Source: Agrypnia vestita
Taxonomy: Eukaryota; Arthropoda; Insecta; Trichoptera; Phryganeidae
Direction of reading: 5' to 3'
DNA: 64,000 nucleotides
NCBI GenBank assembly: GCA_016648135.1
Contig: JADDOH010004274.1
Coordinates: 1 to 64,000 of the forward strand
In this document: piece by piece, positions 10,655 through 22,204 of the stretch
Layout of the letters: each line of letters opens with the position of its first letter
How positions within the stretch are numbered: position 1 is the stretch's first letter
Made by a program: the position numbers and the translations under genes
The notes under the pieces: model-generated
The model's database searches: none
What the model was told of the DNA's origin: nothing
What the model saw: only the letters and a program-made list of their open reading frames with translations

Positions 10655-11483
10655 TGTGGAGGATAAAAGCAAAGGCAGCAACATCTAAGAATTAAAAAAA
10701 ACTAATCCATTAAAACCAAGTTTTTATTATACTCCCTTTCTTTGTAAAACATAACAACAATTAAAGACGAATTACAAACATATAACATAACGCAAAACTT
10801 ACAGGAATTTAATATATTTCTAAAATGTCAGATGTTTTGAGCTTTGATATGACACTTCATGCTTTGAAGATTAAATTCTAAAAACATTTGTCAGTCAATT
10901 TAATCAAGATTTTGATATATTTGTGATCTGTCGTCATCTGTGAACCAATTGTCATAAATTTTCGAAGTTCGTAGTGAAGTACCTATTACATATACCGACG
11001 GAGTAATTTAAATTTTAAATATTCCATGAGGCCGCTCATGGAATATTTAAATTCACTTCGTTGGTAGTAGTCAAACTTTCTAAAAATCCAAAATTATACT
11101 ATAATTATTATTTTTTTTAAGAAAAATTGATAGATCTTCTTGATCGTTGCCACGAGTCTGCTTGCAAAATTTCAGCTCGATTGGATCGCGGGAAAAAGGT
11201 TAAAAATCGATCCAAAGTTTTTTCGTCAAGAAAATAAGTAAGCAGACGCCACAAGTTAAAAAAAAGGAAGTAAAAATGTTTTGAATGCAGTCACTAATTT
11301 AGAATGTACTGAATTCTGGATTTTATGTATCTATCCATTCCAAATTCATGTTCCCTATAAATGTATAGGCTATGTATGTAGTTCGTATAAAATCTCGAAT
11401 TCAGTACATTACAAATTAAATAATCCCCGATGACTGCATTCATATTTTGTTGGATATTGCTGCTTTTGCTTTTGAATCCCACA
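10655..11483. mobile_element. MITE-like repeat with AAAGCAAAGGCAGCAA ends, interrupted
   Basis: The left end at 10655-10685 (GGATAAAAGCAAAGGCAGCA) and the right end at about 11448-11483 (reverse complement with GGATTCAAAAGCAAAAGCAGCA) match the two ends of the element at 24238-24467. The internal inverted pair around GAATTCAGTACATT (about 11303-11320 and 11398-11414) is shared too. The middle contains unrelated sequence, including the hairpin at 11014-11051, so this may be one element with an insertion or two end fragments. Confidence 0.5.
11014..11051. repeat. Perfect 17-bp stem hairpin
   Basis: Bases 11014-11030 are exactly complementary to 11035-11051 around the four-base loop GCCG. A further ten or so imperfect pairs extend the stem (CCGACGGAGT against ACTTCGTTGG). 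Confidence 0.75.
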
Positions 11484-11489
11484 TTTAGT

Positions 11490-12840
11490 GCTTAATTTCA
11501 TTAATTTCCAGTGAATATTTTTTTTTACTTTAATGACTTATTTTTAATGAGTGCTACTTTTTTCATTTTAATTTTGATTGCTTTATTGGGTACTTTTTTA
11601 ATTCTATTTTTCCACTATGGTTTTTAATGGTGATACGCCTCTTATATACACAAATGAAAACACGATCACAAAACACAATATCCATATAAGACAGAAATTA
11701 GGGATTATGTATTACGCGTGATACAATGATCATCGCGCAATTGAGGCATGCAGGGGTACCTAGATCAATGCCATGTATTGTGCGACATGTAAAATCTTCG
11801 AATATTGTAAATTTTATCCATACTTACCGTGTATTACACGCTCCAACATACGTCAGCCAAGTCAATTCATAGTTTGCCTTTGAATAGAGTCTAAATCATG
11901 AAGAATTTAAAACATCTTGGTTGCCATTTCTTTTATCTATCTCTTTCAAGTCATTTATCACTCTAGGTAGAGGATTCTATTTTGTATTTTTAGTTTTAAA
12001 TTAACGTTAAGCAAAACTATTCATTTAAACAAACAACTAACAAATATGATTACAAAGTGAGCTTAAACAAATTACTAACTTAGTATTAACCACGTAGCTT
12101 ATTTTTGGTTCGATGAATTTCACTCTAAAAAGATAGATATTTGTTTAAGTTTACCAAAATTTATGAAATTTGTGATTGGTCAGTTTTCCCTAATTGTATA
12201 TGCTTGGAATCAAAACTCTACATTTATAATTTAAGTATTTGACAAAGCTATGAACATATTTATGTTAATTTAAAAATGGTTTTATGGTGCTCTTAGTTAT
12301 AGATATGTACCTAAATAATTATTAAGTATGATATTGTCAAGAGAAATGTCTTTGGGAGGCAAATGAAAACATTGGAAATTAATTATGTTTAATTTATTAC
12401 CAAAGCAAGTCACTGAATACAAGTTAAATTGTAATACCGTTCATAAATTCATTGTCGTTAGAGTCTCCCGAATATTTCACAAAATTATTATTGAACTATT
12501 CCTTAAGACGTACTAATTAACACCATCTCGCTTAGATCAATTCTTGTAAATTCCGTTCAATGTTTGCTCGAAGAAAGTTCTCCTCCCGGTATTCTTCCTT
12601 TTTTCCGCTGGTATCATTGGCAGTCACTCTGCGCTTTCTTGCTTACAAATATCGCGAATCACCGGTCACACTTGTTTATGCTACGGAGATGTCGTCTTGT
12701 TGTCATTACGAAAATGAACTGCTTGAGCCCGCATCACATGACTCCTTTTATAGCTAAATTCCTTCGAAAGATTTATTTTAGAGATTTTTGTCAAATACAA
12801 GGCATACTTTATATAATTTATACGCAAGAATTCTAATCTC
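11490..12840. other. Non-coding stretch with weak ORFs only
   Basis: Two overlapping plus-strand ORFs at 12560-12836 (65 and 90 residues) lack recognisable motifs. Their overlap in different frames and composition argue against a gene. Confidence 0.45.
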
Positions 12841-13370
12841 GGGCGCGGCCGGATAGTATCGCTAGTTATTTATAAATTGCACTGTTTTAGAACATGATGG
12901 CTCATGACTTTTTTAATGCATTCATTCCATCGCGCACGGAACAGCGCGGACGGTTCTGCGGTCCATCAAATATTCAGCAAGGGACTAGCTCCGTTCGCGA
13001 TTCGTATTTTTGACACGTGTTTCTCGCTTATCGTGAAAAATTAAATCCAGTAACACAGAGCGCGACCCGAACGGAGCGATAGTTTAACAATGCAACACCT
13101 GCGAGATGTGCAGGCTCCCGTTCTTCGGTACCTACCGGAGTAATGCTCGAATCTTTTTATCATTGCCCCGGTGATGGCGGCGCGTGGCCTCTTTTTATAT
13201 CGGCTTAGGGATGTACGAGACCCGAATGAGAATTACTGTTCCGCGCCGATTTTTCACGCCCGCCCATCCCTCGGACGGGGCGCAGTGGGAAGCTAACGGG
13301 GAAACATACTTTTCCTCTCTGAAATGTGTGTGGGTACCAATCAAACAAAGATCCGCCGCCTAAAATGAAT
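12840..13370. other. GC- and CpG-richer island without a convincing ORF
   Basis: About 500 bp clearly richer in GC and CpG than the surroundings. It has no ORF of gene quality and no RNA gene motif. Such patches in AT-rich insect DNA may be conserved regulatory sequence or repeat-derived; the sequence alone does not decide. Confidence 0.4.
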
Positions 13371-13759
13371 TCACACCAGGCTCACATAAGTAGTTTTTTT
13401 TTATTTGATGATATTATATTTGTGAAACATTCTTGAACGATAAAATAAGAAATTTTACACGAAATAATAAGTGCATGGTTACATACATGTTACAAAATAA
13501 ATTTAAAAAAACACACACGGCGTGTCTAGAAATATCCATGTATTTATTGTATCCTGGCAAGCGTCTTGTACAGCGATTAAACGTGTACAGTGCAAGTGGC
13601 GAACAATCAAACAAAATAAAAATTGTAACAATTATTGATCACAAAAGCAACAGGGTTTAAGAAAATCACATACATCGTGACCGCATCTGGAATCAGACCC
13701 GAAAACCCTAATGTGAGAAGTTGATAATGTTATCTCTACTAGATTACAAGAAATGAAAA

Positions 13760-13780
13760 TGTATTTACACACACACACAC
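13760..13780. repeat. (AC)n microsatellite
   Basis: Uninterrupted alternation of A and C, about ten units, followed by AC-rich imperfect sequence to about 13860. Confidence 0.85.
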
Positions 13781-14099
13781 ACATTCAAACAAACGTACCC
13801 ACACCCACAAACGCGAATATTTTATATTTTCACACACATGCATATTTTATATTTACATTCACATTACACCCCCTGGAATCTTAAAATTTATGTAGAAATT
13901 GGGTGATTTTTTACAAGGAGGTGATTTTTTTATTCACACTTTTTAAACAACAAATTAAACCATTATTGTACTAGTCGTACACCCGTAAAACGGGAACACG
14001 GAATGGTTCGCGTCTCTGCTAAGCCTTAGAATATACTATATTTTTGACGGTCCACGGAGAGGCGGTCACCGCCTCGCGATATTGCTTTCATAACAATAT

Positions 14100-14690
14100 C
14101 GCTAGGCTGACATTTGCGCGTCCGAGTTTCGCGCCTTACTTTCAGCCGTGTATTTTCATTTATTCAGCCGTGAATTTGAATGAAATTATGAACGTTACAG
14201 GAAGTTACGGACAGACAGGCAATGAAATTATTATGTTTGATTGGAAAATTTTAAAAAAATCATGTCCATTCCCGTGGAGTTCCTTCGCCCTGATTAAAGC
14301 GCAATTTTCCTCGCTGCACGTTTGTCCGAGACGGAAAAGAACATCGTGTATTTATTTAGATATGAAATATCATAAATGCAACATACGGATTTTTTATTAT
14401 TTATTTAGAAATCGTTTAAGAAAAAAAAAAAGATTTTTTTTATTCTTTCAATTGTTAGATATGCGGAATTTCACGATGGTTTGGTAAACATTTTATCTAA
14501 TAAAGACTCAAACAATTACGAAATCAAACACAATAATTTTTTTATTTATCTGTCAGTACGTAACTTCCTGTAACGTCGGTAATTTCGTTCAAATTTATAG
14601 GTAAAAAAAAGAAATTACACGTTTAGAAGTAGGGCGCGAACTTCGGACGCGCAAATGCCAGCGCGGCACCCTGGCGACATGCCACATCAC
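14100..14690. repeat. Large inverted repeat, family R2 (GTTACAGGAAGTTACG)
   Basis: Bases about 14100-14240 are inverted at about 14530-14690: both contain CATTTGCGCGTCCGA and GTTACAGGAAGTTACG in opposite orientation. Related single pieces lie at 16655-16735 (minus) and 18299-18365 (plus). The 147-residue ORF at 14044-14487 runs through this repeat and is judged spurious. No transposase is present, so it looks like a non-autonomous foldback. Confidence 0.6.
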
Positions 14691-14699
14691 GGCGCGGTT

Positions 14700-15610
14700 T
14701 GCCTTTGAATTATAAAGATGTCATCCTATGTCCAACTCACCATATACTTAAATAAATATAGTGCGGACTTTTTCTTTTTTCGATATATGTATTTTTGATC
14801 ACTGAGGGAAAATTTTATGTTTGAAAATATTTTGAAATATATATAAATCACTAAACATTTTATTTCTCCCCTAACTAAATATCCAGAAATACACCAACTG
14901 GTGAGGTAATACTGTAAAGAGAATAAAATGAATGAATAAATTCCCTTTAAGCTGACCTTCCCTTAACCTACAACAGTTTAATACAAGTCAGAATATCTAT
15001 GTAGGTAGGTATTATAGGCATTCGTTCCATTCAAGCAATTTTAAGATCGAGAAGGGCATCTTATCGCATCTTGTGTACCATTTTAATATCTCTGGGGAAA
15101 TAAACAGGGCCCGGAATATCCCCTTTTGCAAACCACCCCCCTTCCTTCAACCCTTAAGAGCCCCGGGACTCGAATACGTCGGGTTGAATTACAAACTAAT
15201 ACCTAGCCCTTTGCTTTGGTTCAGAATATAAAACAACCTATTTGATAAGGTTTTTTCCTTGGGTGGTTGTGTAATTCAACACTGTATGTCGTAGCCTGAC
15301 ACGAGGTGTATGAAATATGTGACAACTTTTATAAAGTAACTATGAACCATGCTCATAAGTTGCGGTTTAATTTAACTCGTAAGTGACAAACTCCGTACTC
15401 CGTCTAATGTTGTTTATCGAGAACAAGTACGAGAATAGCTCATATTAAAGTTAAGGATTTATTTTATAATCAAGCAGGTGTTAAATTGAAATAGTTTTCT
15501 TAATTTAACTTAAATATGGTGAGATGTTTTTTGATCTGACGATTATATTATATTACATTATAGTTTGGTAGACTAAATTGTAAACTATAGCTTAAACAGC
15601 TACTGATTGC
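14700..15610. other. AT-rich non-coding stretch
   Basis: No gene seen; no repeat unit recognised. Confidence 0.5.
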
Positions 15611-15619
15611 TACATATTT

Positions 15620-15990
15620 AGAGAAAGTAAAACAACTAAAACTAATAATAAATAAAGCTATAGCAAGTAAAAAACAAAAAGAAGGCCAAAAGCAAGACAT
15701 ATTCAAAATGTGTAAAATCTTACCGATTCAAAAACAACTTTATTATAAACTGATACTGGAAGAATACGAGAATGAGAGATTTAAAACACTAGTACAACAT
15801 GAATATACGACAAGACAAAGAAAGAATAAGAAAGTAGAAATAAAATAAAAACAAACAATTTTTACGGAGACAGAACCAAACAGTGCGTTAAACCAAAACT
15901 ATTCAACAAACTAAAAAATATAACGGGACAAAAAAATTTAAAATAAACCCTAAAGAGATATACTACCGTGAATTATAAAGAAAAAACTTA
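15620..15990 (+). pseudogene. LINE C-terminal fragment
   Basis: With one frame change this decodes to the typical C-terminal tail of non-LTR retrotransposon polyproteins. It begins KILPIQKQLYYKLILEEY and HEYTTRQRKNKK (about 15715-15835) and ends QCVKPKLFNKLKNITGQK (about 15880-15945). The last part matches the usual G-x-K-L-(W/F)-N-x-L pattern. Short, stop-containing and without an RT core, it is a dead relic. The clade cannot be assigned. Confidence 0.6.
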
Positions 15991-16654
15991 AAAGCAGAAA
16001 AGTTTTAAAATTTGTAGTTTTATATTATATTATAATATAAGGACAATTAATTAAGGAAATGTACATATACTGTTATCAAATCCTTGCAATTGAACTGTAA
16101 ATACAGTTTTACACGAGGTAAAAATAAAATGGCAATATTAAAAAAAAACGATTTGTCTGGTTATCAGATTGTCGGGCATTTTAACCTCGTAAGCAGCCTC
16201 TCTCAATTACCAGGTATAATTAAAAATAGTTATTGAGAGAGACATAGAGGCTGATATTTTCAAACATGTCACCCTTTATTTTCGTATATTACACCCCATA
16301 TAAATAATTCATTAATTAATTGACTTTTTCATGTACCTGTGTTATATATTTTCTATTGCGCTCGTAATAATCGATTTGAATCATTGAACACTGACCCCTC
16401 TGTACAAGTGTTTAAGTGCCAAAAAAAATTTAATAATGATAATTAAAATGACAACTCCTTGTATGGTAAAGGAAAAATGATAAAATAAATGGCTTTGAAT
16501 AATATACGAGTATTTTATTTATTTAAAATGTAAAAATTAATTGAATACGTATTGTTCCCAGAATAAATAATAAATTCCTAATTAAAAACGTAACCAAATA
16601 CATTTAATTACATTCTTCAATAACTGCTAAATGATTTTTTGGTAACATCAAACA
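15991..16654. other. AT-rich non-coding stretch
   Basis: AT-rich spacer; nothing recognised. Confidence 0.5.
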
Positions 16655-16735
16655 TAATAATTTCATTATTTGTCCCCGTAACTTCGTGTAACGTCCATAA
16701 TTTCATTCGAATACACGGCTTAATAAACGACCGGA
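16655..16735 (-). repeat. R2 repeat fragment
   Basis: On the minus strand shares GAATGAAATTATGGACGTTA and ATTATTATGTTTGAT with 14160-14245. Confidence 0.55.
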
Positions 16736-16864
16736 GATTTTAAAAAAAATTTTAAAAAAAATATACAATAAGAAAAAAGAAAAAAAAATGAATACCGTCA
16801 CAATACTGCATGAAATGCCTCAAATGAAACAAGAGCACGAGCCAAACGAGACATAATTCACCTT

Positions 16865-17110
16865 TCATTGCCGCGGCCGCAATAAAACTCGGTTCAAAAT
16901 CTTATTACAGGTAACACTTATTTAGGCTAGAAGGCGACACCTCTCCGCATTGTGCGGAAGATCGCCTCCGCCGCCTGGCGCCGTCTCGGTGAGTTACGAT
17001 CGCCGCAGCGCTGTGGCCCTCTGCCGGAGGGCTCATTTCACCCCCAGGTCCCGGCACGTGATCCGTCTGTAGGAGAATTTTTTCACGTTTCTGAGAAATT
17101 TCACAGAACC
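16865..17110. other. CpG-rich island
   Basis: A compact GC-rich patch with a 60-codon ORF at 16952-17134 that shows no recognisable domain. I cannot tell a small exon, promoter-like CpG sequence or repeat apart. Confidence 0.4.
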
Positions 17111-17134
17111 GTACGCTTAAGCCAGCAATCGTGA

Positions 17135-18140
17135 TAGAGTTAATCGTAGTAAATAAATATCATCCCATGAATGTTTTGCCACTTTGTATTATTGAAAGAT
17201 AGATTTAAACAAATATACCAAAATAATTATTTAAGACACGCTTTTATACGCTTTCATTTCATTCATTCGTAATCAATTTTTTAAGACGACCCATGCAGTA
17301 TCCAAATATTAAATACGCTGTTTGGTATAAAGGTTAAAACATTTTTTTAAATTATTTTCGTACTATAAAAAATGAATTTTTTAGTTACCATATTAAATAA
17401 TAAAAATAAAAAATTCCAATGCCTAATGTCAAAGTTCCATCTGCCGACTGAAATGAATTAATTTGAAATTGGATCATATTTTATGCTAATATTGATAAAT
17501 CTCCATGCTATGCAGGCATTTAATTTTCAAAAATCATGCATTTTAATCGAAATAGTGAACAAATTATGTCAAATTTTTGAGGAATGCTTGATGGTGAAAA
17601 TTACCACTTTAAATATTGAAATTTTCAGAACTCTAACTAGTCGAGAAGTTGGTAAAAATCAATTATAAGATTCCACCTTAACAAACAAAGAGGGTTAAAT
17701 AAAAGCACGCGAAGAAAATTTTTGAGATTTCAACGCAAGATATAGAGTAATCGAGTTAGCAATCGGTATGGAAATTATCATAGTTGATGGACCGACAAAG
17801 TAGAAAAAACTTCAGGCACTTCTCTGGTGACGGCGTCAAGATCTGCAGGATGCCGGGAATACTGGAGGAAAATAGTTAAGAGGGTGGGTGGTCATAATCC
17901 TCACTCACAAGGGAACGATTCATTTAATTATTTTTTTAATTATTTAAATTTATGATTACAAGTAGGTAAGCTATATCATTTATTTAAAGCCGCTTCCTCC
18001 TATCCACCTCAAACTTTAAATTCAGCACAAAAATAAAAACAAAAATTTGTCTTCAAGTTGTCTTTCCCAAGAATATGATAACTGGTGGCTCCTATTCTTC
18101 TATGCAAAACCCTCAACGCATTGTTAATTAATTTAGATAA
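17135..18140. other. AT-rich non-coding stretch
   Basis: No gene seen. The ORF at 17483-17668 has the composition of random AT-rich DNA. Confidence 0.5.
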
Positions 18141-18145
18141 ATTAT

Positions 18146-18277
18146 TGAAGTCTCACAAACGAAGCTATTTATATGCGAAACGTGTATGGAAGTCTTATTG
18201 GGCGATCACAGGGCTTATGACAAGAATTAGCTGACATAATCTTAGCTTAAGTGATCACTACAATGCAATGCAAATAA
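18146..18277 (+). repeat. Dispersed repeat R1, copy 1
   Basis: Family R1 in plus orientation begins near AGTCTCAC, GACGAAGCTATTTATATG and TGGAAGTCTT, continues through GGGCTTACGAC, and runs to GTGATCACT and ACAATGCAA. Other copies: 19511-19565 (minus, end only), 21446-21600 (plus, longest), 26886-27031 (minus), 48234-48290 (minus, end only) and 62100-62235 (plus). No shared long ORF. Confidence 0.65.
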
Positions 18278-18298
18278 TGCAATTTTTTATACAATAAA

Positions 18299-18365
18299 GA
18301 AGTTACGGACGTAACACGAAATTACGACGGACGGATGGATGGACACACAGCGAAATTATTGTAAT
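18299..18365 (+). repeat. R2 repeat fragment
   Basis: Contains GAAGTTACGGACG and a degraded GCGAAATTATT segment in the order seen at 14200-14240. Confidence 0.45.
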
Positions 18366-20820
18366 TGGGATATGATATAATTATTTATCACGTTCACCAA
18401 AGTACTCCTGAAAATTATTATTTTAAGTTGTTTATGGTTTTTATTTGTTCTTACTATCAAAACACAATTTTCTCTTAACTGAATTGAGAGTTCCCTTAGG
18501 GGCTCTCTTAGGGGCAAGCCGATTTCAGGCTTTATCGATAATCTTGAGGCAGTTAACGACGTGGAAATGATATTTCTAAAATTCTGGAAGCACCGCCGAA
18601 ATATTACTTTGGTGAAAAGCTTTTTAAAGTTTAAAATGACCTGCTGATCGATATTCTAGAGTAATGGAAAGGTGTTGGGAGTAAGCCACTTGATGTTAGT
18701 AACCTAGAATTTGCAATTAATCGTCTTCAAAAACGGAGAATGAGAAAATATAGATAAGACTAAAGTACTCGTATTAAATGGATTAGCTCTATTAAAATTT
18801 TCTACAGGATGAAGAATGCTCTCATGCAATTATCTATTGTGATAGCTCTGATAAAGGTTCTGTAATATAATAAGCTTGCATGTTTATGACATGCCTGCTT
18901 AACTTAACATTCAATTAAGTTTTCAAATATAAGTTTCTTATTTAAAATCCCTCTACTTACATTAAACTCTCTTTACGTAAAGCTTTTTTAAATAGATTTG
19001 TTATAAAATTGCTGTGTCGTAAAGGATGACAGTTAATTATAATAATTATTTTGTCGAAACCTATTTACAAGCTTTGCCGCTTTATGTTACAGCTTTGAGA
19101 TAAATTTCCTTTGTGATCCACGAATTCAATTAAACATTTATGAATTTCATCCGACCTTTGTATCATTGCATGATACAAAAAAACTTGCAAAATGGCAGAT
19201 TTATTTTTTGCGTGTATTAATAGGTATTTGTTAAATAAGATTGATTTGAGGACATTTGTATTACGATCTGTACAAACGAAAAATCAAATATTTATATATT
19301 ACTTTATTAAAATTGACATTTTCTGAGAAATATTTTTGGAATTTAACTAACAAGCATATGTAAGAAAACGAGCTACCAAATCAAAAGGTGGTACATGTAT
19401 ATATATCTCAGAAACATGATATCACACCACCTTTACATATATGAATACATTTTCTGGCTCAAAAAACAATAAAAACACTGATATAACTATATATAATATT
19501 CAAAATTTTGATAATGTGTTCTTACGGTGGAATTGGTAAACATGACATTGTGTAGTGATCATTTCGTCATAATCGTAGAATAACGACGCATGTGATTTTT
19601 CTCAAGTTTGCAGGAGAGCAGTTTGAAGTTTTATTTACATAAATATACTTTTTGTCACAGCTCGATAACTACAAAAGATTTTCCTTTGAAACTTGGGTTA
19701 GTTGTTTAAAGTTGATACCTTACAAACCTCAAATATAGTCAGCGCAGTACAATGAAGTTTTTATACATGCTGTATTGTTTTACGATAGCAAATCAGAACC
19801 GTCGTCATACTAACTTCGTATAACGACGGTTAAATTAATGAGAAAAAATATACTTTTTAACGATCCAAAAAAGTCAATATGGAATTTTTTGCACATCCGT
19901 CACTGTTCTACGATCATGACGGTTTAAGTCAGCTCATATAAGTTATAAGCCCTGGGCCACCTTATAATTACTGTCATACACGTTCCCATATGAATAAGTT
20001 CGTCCTCTTTAATTTATGTTAATTCAAAATATATAAGCCAAAAAAATAAAAGTATCAGATAATGTGTGAATGTGTAATAATTAGTTACGCAGCAAAATGG
20101 TTTTGGTACAAATTTCTTAAGGTAAATAAGTTATTTTAAAAATATGTGTCTCACCTAAAAAAATCTTATGAAAATTGTTTATCATATCTGAAGCCATCAC
20201 GTTGAAGGGATTTCGAAAGAAAAAATATAAAAACACCACACGATATCCTTGTACAATAAAATAAGTCTGTTGGAAATTTCACAGTGTTGCGATTATCGGA
20301 AAAACACTGTACAACAATCAGCGGGAGTAATATTTCCTTCCGTTTCCGATAGCGTCAAGTGGCCTTCGCCTTCCGGCTACAGTATTTCCGGCGCGCAGCG
20401 TTACACTACTTTCCACTACTTTCAGAAGGAAATCTGGCGTGTTTATAACCCTTATATGAACAATTCACAATTATTTTATAATCGTCCAAATCTTTCAATT
20501 TAGAGATCTATTTTACGACTTTTTTTATTTTTCTACAAAAAATGTATCTTCCCATGTAGTGCTTTTTCAAAGCAAACAAATTAGATTCGCATCACAGATC
20601 ACTAAAAAAATAAATAGACTTGAATTTAAGTAAAAACTACGTCTGGTGCCAATATATTCACCTTGTTATATATTGGCAATAAATTGGCAAACCTTGTTAT
20701 ATATATCAATATATTCATAATATATTTTTATTACATTTTTTTTTAGTTAATTATAATTATAAATATATTTTTATCACTTCTGCTTCAAATATAGCAAATT
20801 TATTTTGTGGTGACATAATT
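18366..20820. other. AT-rich non-coding stretch with R1 end and a GC-richer patch
   Basis: An R1 terminal fragment (minus) lies at 19511-19565 (TTCTTACGGTGGAATTG). A GC-richer patch at about 20320-20420 lies within a spurious-looking 84-residue ORF (20249-20503). Confidence 0.5.
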
Positions 20821-20829
20821 ATAATTGAT

Positions 20830-20890
20830 ATAAATTAACTTTGTAAAAACCACATATTTTAAATAAGTGGTTTTTACAAAGTTAATTTAT
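20830..20890. repeat. Perfect 24-bp inverted repeat related to family-B sequence
   Basis: Bases 20830-20853 are exactly complementary to 20867-20890 with a 13-base loop. The arm contains TTAACTTTGTAAAAACCAC, also found at about 24918-24940 next to the family-B hammerhead remnant. It therefore looks like a tail-to-tail junction of two element ends. Confidence 0.7.
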
Positions 20891-21445
20891 ACAAATTATA
20901 TTTTTATCAATTTGTGGCTGTGATGGTCAATCCCATTTTCTTTTGGTTTTGGTATGAGTTTTTCGTGAGAGATACATTCGAGTGTTTCCTCTGAATCGAT
21001 GAAGATTCCTATGCAATTATTTTATTTGTTCAAATTACTTTGTATAATGGTGGATTTTTTGCGGTTGCGTTTTGTGTGCTTATTCCCTCAGTGAACCCGA
21101 ATCGATTCTCATTTTAATTATTTGATTATTAATATCTATCAGTTATCATTGTATTTATTAATTATTTTTATAATTGAAAAATCGTAAGTATTTATTAATT
21201 AAATAAATAAATAAAAAAGTAAAATTTCTTAGTAAATAAATCGCAATTAATTAAAAGAAGACTTATGAGACTAACATCACACATTACGACGCCAGTGAGG
21301 TACCTATGTGATGAATTATTGGTAGCAAATCACTGCGATACAAGCAACTTGGAATAATCACGAGTGCAGATAACAATCTAGTGCCATTGTTAAATTCGTC
21401 TCCCGTGACATTCTGCATTAAAAAAAAAATTAATTAATCATAAAT

Positions 21446-21600
21446 TATAGAAGTCTCACAGAGACGAAACTAATTTATATACGAGAAAAGTGGATGGAAG
21501 TCTTTTAGACGATGGCTCAAGGCTTACAACCTGTATGAGCTGGCTGAAGTGATCACTCTACACAATGCAACGTTCACCAATTCCATCGTAAGAACTTCCA
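21446..21600 (+). repeat. Dispersed repeat R1, longest copy
   Basis: Holds the full visible unit from AGTCTCACAGAGACGAA to CCATCGTAAGAACTTCC. One frame happens to be open for about 50 codons here but is broken in the other copies, so coding is unlikely. Confidence 0.65.
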
Positions 21601-22204
21601 CACATTATGATTTTTTTTAAGTTCTATATATATTTTGGAATCAAGGACCTTTCATAAATTACTATGGTCTCTGTTAGAGACATGCGTTGGCTTTTTTCTC
21701 ATTAACAAGTAAGTGTACACAGATTACATAACCAGTAATGATACAAATGGAAACAAAATCCAGTAACTGTCTGAAAGTATGTTCTAACATACTTTCGTAT
21801 AATGTCTATATAAATATTGTTTAAAATTTTTAATTGCTTATAGCGTTTCATTTCGATTCCCACTGCCGCGCCTCCCGCCCACTGAGTGAATATCAATACT
21901 TTAAAATATAAAAAGTTAAATTTTTTCTAAACTTATCAGTATTATAAATCTATATCAGTATGATAAAAAAAAACTACTTCAATGGATCTCAATATTAAAA
22001 GCTTATTACCCAGACTGTGTATACCTTCTTCTCCACAAATTAGGATAGTATAACATAAAGTGTACGAAAATTTCTCACCAGCAGTTGTTCGCCATTCAAT
22101 TGCTCGCCAATTGCGTGACAGGATGATTAAGTACTTTTTAACATGAATATAAATAGAAAAAACACTTGATTTATTGTAAATAAATACATTTTCAATTATT
22201 ATTT
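21601..22204. other. AT-rich non-coding stretch
   Basis: No gene seen. A segment near 22080-22125 resembles, in opposite orientation, 23265-23310 (GCGAGCAATTG and GGCGAAC), so the LINE at 22205 may have landed between two pieces of one repeat. Confidence 0.45.

Noticed and set aside
14044..14487. 147-codon plus-strand ORF, among the longest in the window
   Set aside because: It runs through the R2 inverted repeat, has no domain, and ends in lysine/phenylalanine-rich low complexity.
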